Shown here: one piece after another, positions 60,242 to 64,000 of the stretch
Position numbering within the stretch: the stretch's first letter is position 1
Layout: every line of letters starts with the position of its first letter
Origin: Palsa-506 sp963836355
GTDB taxonomy: Bacteria; Actinomycetota; Actinomycetes; Streptosporangiales; Streptosporangiaceae
Assembly: GCA_963836355.1 (NCBI GenBank)
Contig: CAWIJO010000014.1
Span: 248,001-312,000 of the forward strand
Length of the DNA stretch: 64,000 nt
Direction of reading: 5' to 3'
Notes under the pieces: generated by a model
What the model was told of the DNA's origin: nothing
What the model saw: only the letters and a program-made list of their open reading frames with translations
Databases searched by the model: none
Program-made: the position numbers and the translations under genes

Positions 60242-62693
60242 ATGAACAGTCAGGTCATCGGCCAGAAATCTGCCACCGGAGGAGTGCCAAGGGTGCCCTG
60301 GCCGGTCCGGTTAGGAGTCGTGCCGCCGCTGGCCGGATTCTTCAGCCCTCGGCCCGAGACCGGTCAAGGCCTGGCCGCGGCCCTCAGCCCCGGCGAGGTG
60401 ACGGTGCTGAACCCCGCGCCGGACCCTGGGAGCCCGGATCCGCTGGCGGCCATGGGCGGCACCGGCAAGACGCAGCTTGCCGCCGCGCTGGCGCATTCGG
60501 TCTGGCAGGCCCGCGCGGTGGAATTGCTGGTATGGCTGACCGCATCCGGGCGGGACGCTGTCATCGCCGGCTACGCGCAGGCACTGCGCGAGGTCGGCGG
60601 CGCCGTACCCGGGGCCGAGCCAGGAAACGCCGCCGTCCGGTTCCTGACCTGGCTGAGCGATACCAGTCGGCCATGGCTGGTCGTCCTTGACGACCTGGCC
60701 GACCCTGCCGACCTGGACGGCCTCTGGCCACACGGGCCGACCGGGCAGGTGCTCGTAACGACCCGCCGGGATGATGCGGCAATGCCGGGCCAGGGCCGCC
60801 GGGCCGTCCAGATCGGGACATTCTCCCGCCGCGAGGCGGTCAACTACCTGACCGCGAGCCTCTACGACAACCCGGATCAGCGGATCGAGTCACTCGACCT
60901 GGTAGAGGATCTCCGCTGCCTGCCGCTCGCGCTGGCGCAGGCCACCGCGCTGATGACCGATTGCGGGCTGGACTGCCGGAGTTACCGGACCCGGTTCGCC
61001 GAGCGGCAGCGCCGCCTGGTGGGCCCGGCTGCGGGCAGCTACTCGGCCATCACGGCGGTCAGCTGGTCGCTGTCGCTCGATTACGCCGATCAGCTGCCCC
61101 CGGCCGGCCTGGCCCGGCCGGCCCTGGCCCTGACCTCGCTGCTGGACCCCAACGGGATCCCCGGGGCGGTGCTGACGAGCAAGCCGGGGTGTGAGTTCAT
61201 CACCGGCCGTCCCACCAGCGGCACCGCAGCCGACGGGCAGCAGGCCCGCGGCGCGCTGCAGAACCTCGCCCGGCTTGGTCTGGTAACCATCGATCCGGCC
61301 AGCGCGGAACGCACGGTCCGGGTGCACCCCCTAGTCCAGGCGACAGTCCGCGGATTGCTGCCGACGGCGGTGCTCAGGCGGGCAGCCCAGACGGCAGCCG
61401 AGGCACTGTTCCAGACTTGGCCAACCCGTGATGCGCAGCCCATGCTGGCTCAGGCGCTGCGCGACAACACGGCCAGCCTGCACCGCTGCACAGGCGACCT
61501 GCTGCTGGCCCCGGAAAGCCCGCCAGTGCTCCTGCGAGCCGGACAGAGCCTGGCCAGTGCCGACCTTAGCGAGCAGGCGATCGGCTACTGGCAGCGCATG
61601 ATCGACGCCATCGACCGCGTCCTCGGCCCCAGTCACCCGCAGGCGCTAACCGCGCGCGACCAGCTTGCCGCCGCCTATGACAAGGCGGGCCGGCGAGATG
61701 AGGCGATCAGCGCGCACCGCCGGTGCCTGCAGGAACGCGAGGGCCGGCTTGGCCCCGGGCATCCCGATACCCTGGCCTGCTGCGCCGACCTGGCCGGCGC
61801 CTACCAGGTGGCCGCGGCTGGCCGAGGCCGTGCCGCTTTACGAGCGCACGGTGGCCGGTCTGGAATGGGTGCTCGGGTCAGACCACCCGGACACGCTGAC
61901 CTCGCGTGGCAACCTCGCCATGGCCTATAGCTCGGCCGGACGGCCGGACGATGCGCTCGGCATTTTCCAGCGCACGCTTGCCGACCGGGACCGCGTACTC
62001 GGCGCCGACCACCCGGACACGTTTGCGTCCCGCGGCAGCCTCGCCGCCGCCTATCACGCCGCCGGGCGGCTGAAGGACGCGATTCCGCTGTACGAGCGCA
62101 CCCTCGCCGACCGGCAGCGGGTACTCGGCGCCGACCACCCGGATACCCTCACCTCGCTGGGCAACCTCGCCTACGCGTACCGGTCTGCGGGGAAGCTGAA
62201 AGACGCCATCCCGCTGTACAAGCGCACCCTCGCCGACCGGCAGCGGGTACTCGGCGCCGACCACCCGGATACCCTCACCTCGCTGGGCAACCTCGCTTCC
62301 GCCTACCACGAGGCCCGGCGGCCGAAGGGCGCCATCCCGCTGTACGAGCGCACCCTCGCCGACCGGGACCGGGTGCAGGGACCAGATCACCCGGACACCG
62401 TGACCGCACGCGGCAATCTCGCCGCCGCCTACCACTCGGCGGGCCGCCTGGCAGACGCCATCCCGCTGTACGAGCGCACCGTCGCCGACTGCGAGCGGGT
62501 GCACGGGCCGCATCATGAGGACACCCTGATCTCCCGCTGCAACCTCGCCCACGTGTACTACACCGCCCGGCGGCTGACCGAAGCGATCGCCGTCTTCGAG
62601 CGCACCCTGGCCGACTGCGAGCGCGAGCTCAAGCCGGGTCATCCGCTGACGCAAACGGTGCGCGAGAGCCTGCAGGCAGCCACCCGGGCCTGA
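60242..62693 (+). pseudogene. NB-ARC/TPR STAND ATPase, frameshifted
   Basis: The first frame (60242-61930) begins with the usual lead WPVRLGVVPPLAGFFSPRPE and carries the P-loop MGGTGKTQLAA (about 75-84), Walker B WLVVLDDLADP, sensor VLVTTRRDD and winged-helix region LPLALAQATAL. TPR units then start (PQALTARDQLAAAYDKAGRR). At about 61815 the TPR text leaves this frame and continues in another to 62693 with seven more units (ADHPDTLTSLGNLA type). A loss of two bases in GGTGGCCGCGGCTGG explains the switch. The intact protein would be about 815 residues. STAND NTPases of this kind act as signal-sensing switches. The DNA of the TPR units is highly repetitive and recently duplicated. Confidence 0.8.
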
Positions 62694-62694
62694 C

Positions 62695-62840
62695 CTACTG
62701 GTGAGCTAGCCGGGCTCCAGATCGAGGTGGCAGGCCGAGCAGCTCGGTGAACCTGTCGATCATCATGTCCCGTCCCTTGACCTGGGCAACGCGCTCGGGG
62801 GTGGCCAGGTCGGCAGTACCAGGGAGCTGGCCCGAGCCAG
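62695..62840 (-). pseudogene. Short C-terminal gene remnant
   Basis: About 48 codons of protein-like text (LATPERVAQVKGRDMMIDRF, TELLGLPPRSG) end at a TAG (62695-62697). There is no start codon nearby and the 5' part is not recognisable. The family is unknown. Confidence 0.35.
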
Positions 62841-62913
62841 CCGGCCGGGCCGACCGGGACGATGATGGCCGGAGTCGGTCCCGTCATAAATGCCGGAAAG
62901 ACGGGCGCGCGGG

Positions 62914-64000
62914 CTAGCAGCCTTCGGGCCGGGCTGCCGGGTCCGCCGGCTGGGCGGCCATGGCCGCGGACTCGCGGACTACCTCGAAGGCCTCGGCGTA
63001 GCGCCCGCCGGTGAAGTGCGACCAGTAGCGGGCAGCTGACTCGACCAGATCATCCTCGGGGTCCTCGCGGACCCGCTGCTGGGCGGTGCAGGCATTGATG
63101 GCCAGGAGTTTGCGGCCGAACTGGTCGTCGATGGTCACGAAGCGGCCCGGGCGGAAGTCGACGGTGGCGGACGGCGCCTGGAAGCAGTAGACGCTGGCGA
63201 CATCCCGGCATGCCGCCATGGCCGCCCGGTGCACGTCACGGTGACCTGGATCGGCATCGTGCGGCGAGTGGGTATAGACGACGACCGGCTGCACGGCTTG
63301 CACCGCGCGGTCGATCGCGCTGACCACCGGGTCGTCCGCCGCGATCGCGAGGGCCGGCAGATCCGCCTGGAACAAGCTCGCGCCGAGCGCGATGGCGGCC
63401 AGCTCGGATCCGCCTGATCCCGCGGCCTGGGCAGCCCCGTCGACGCAGCCGGCCCGGGTGAGTATCAGGATTGAGATCTCCTGGCCCAGCTCGCGATGCA
63501 CGAGCAGCGCGCCGGCCGCGCCGATCTCGACATCACCCGGGTGCGCGCCGATAGCGAGCACGGCTGGCCGGGCCTGCGAGCGGCCCCCCGGTCGGCTGGC
63601 CAGCCGAGCCGCGCGGCCCCTGGCCACCAGGGCGGTGACAGTGGCCAGAAGGTGATCGGGCCGGACCGGTTTTTGCAAGAACTCATCAGCAGCGTCCCGC
63701 AGTGCCCGCATCGTCGTGTCGAGCGACTCGTGCGCGGTGATCACGACGACTGGCAGCGCTGGCGAGAGCCTGCGCAGCGCCGTCAGGAATTCCAGGCCGG
63801 TCATCCTCGGCAGTTCCGCGTCAGTCAGCACCAGGTCCCAGGTCTCCGTACGGACGAGGCTGAGCGCGACGACCGGGTCAGGCGTGTGCCGGACGTCGAG
63901 CCCGCCGCGCTTGCCCAGCACCTGCACGGCGAAATGGGCGGCCACCGGGTCGTCCTCGATGACCAGGACCCGTCCTGGTGATCCGCCATGCGCACTATCG
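62914..64000 (-). CDS. Response regulator fused to PIG-L-type deacetylase, partial
   Basis: The frame is open to the right edge, so the start lies outside. Residues 1-120 of the visible part form a receiver domain: acidic pair VLVIEDDP, phosphoacceptor Asp in LVLTDAELPRMTG (about 56), Thr in VVITAHES and Lys in FLQKPVRPDHLL. From about 145 a PIG-L/LmbE-like domain follows with IGAHPGDVEIGAAGALL (about 151), VVYTHSPHDADPGHRDVHRA (about 245) and a shorter C-terminal part. The family zinc motif is normally AHPDD. Here the first Asp, the proposed general base in MshB-like enzymes, is Gly, while the zinc-binding His and second Asp remain. The fusion suggests phosphorylation-controlled sugar N-deacetylation or binding. 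The partner kinase is not in the window. Confidence 0.88.
   Translation of the reverse strand, partial: DSAHGGSPGRVLVIEDDPVAAHFAVQVLGKRGGLDVRHTPDPVVALSLVRTETWDLVLTDAELPRMTGLEFLTALRRLSPALPVVVITAHESLDTTMRALRDAADEFLQKPVRPDHLLATVTALVARGRAARLASRPGGRSQARPAVLAIGAHPGDVEIGAAGALLVHRELGQEISILILTRAGCVDGAAQAAGSGGSELAAIALGASLFQADLPALAIAADDPVVSAIDRAVQAVQPVVVYTHSPHDADPGHRDVHRAAMAACRDVASVYCFQAPSATVDFRPGRFVTIDDQFGRKLLAINACTAQQRVREDPEDDLVESAARYWSHFTGGRYAEAFEVVRESAAMAAQPADPAARPEGC

Overview
The window is high-GC DNA (by eye about 70% G+C) with GTG/ATG starts, Shine-Dalgarno sites and gene families typical of a soil or filamentous actinomycete (Actinomycetota). Markers include an F420-type LLM oxidoreductase, a SigK/RskA pair, an ECF42-type sigma factor with a DGPF partner, and GAP1/double-GTPase and RES/ParS modules. 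The exact genus cannot be read from the sequence. No rRNA, tRNA, insertion sequence, integrase, prophage or CRISPR array was seen.

Left third (about 0.5-22.9 kb, all on the minus strand): one large accessory locus, in transcription order CHAT-TPR protease, Hsp70, ParS-like antitoxin (frameshifted), RES toxin, intrinsic terminator, then GrpE-like factor, second Hsp70, FN3-repeat protein, soluble zinc-ribbon GTPase, GAP1-like protein, membrane GTPase with extracytoplasmic AMIN-like and GerMN-like domains, a 61-residue membrane protein, third Hsp70, and a vWA-WD40 protein whose 3' end has decayed. Genes from the GrpE-like factor to the third Hsp70 mostly overlap by 1-4 bases. The set resembles the NTP-dependent conflict (defence or self-recognition) systems built on GTPase, vWA and CHAT modules. 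The three Hsp70s, the RES toxin and the envelope-spanning GTPase make it the most interesting part of the window. A PH-like gene, a decayed fragment and a partial gene follow to the left edge.

Middle (22.9-39 kb): a mixed zone rich in broken genes. AraC, methyltransferase, aminotransferase, LuxR, ABC ATPase, histidine kinase/response regulator and AMP-ligase genes survive as internally deleted or frameshifted skeletons. Among them are intact genes for a GGDEF-EAL protein, a secreted subtilase with Trp-Asn repeats, an FtsX/MacB-type permease, a methyltransferase and an MsrQ-like membrane protein. There is also a long LysM/repeat/coiled-coil membrane protein, frameshifted in its repeats, and a phosphotriesterase-like gene split by a frameshift.

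Right part (39-64 kb): mostly ordinary chromosomal genes. They include an exopolysaccharide pair (GT2 synthase plus secreted GH26), ECF42 sigma with its YciI/DGPF partner, PEP carboxylase, a polar amino-acid ABC importer, pseudouridine catabolism (psuG-psuK), and sigK-rskA with a perfect hairpin in front. These are followed by a sedolisin, an Smr protein, small membrane proteins, a reductive pyrimidine-degradation set (dihydropyrimidinase, ureidopropionase, LLM oxidoreductase), an NB-ARC/TPR gene split by a frameshift, and a response regulator fused to a PIG-L-type deacetylase that runs off the right edge.
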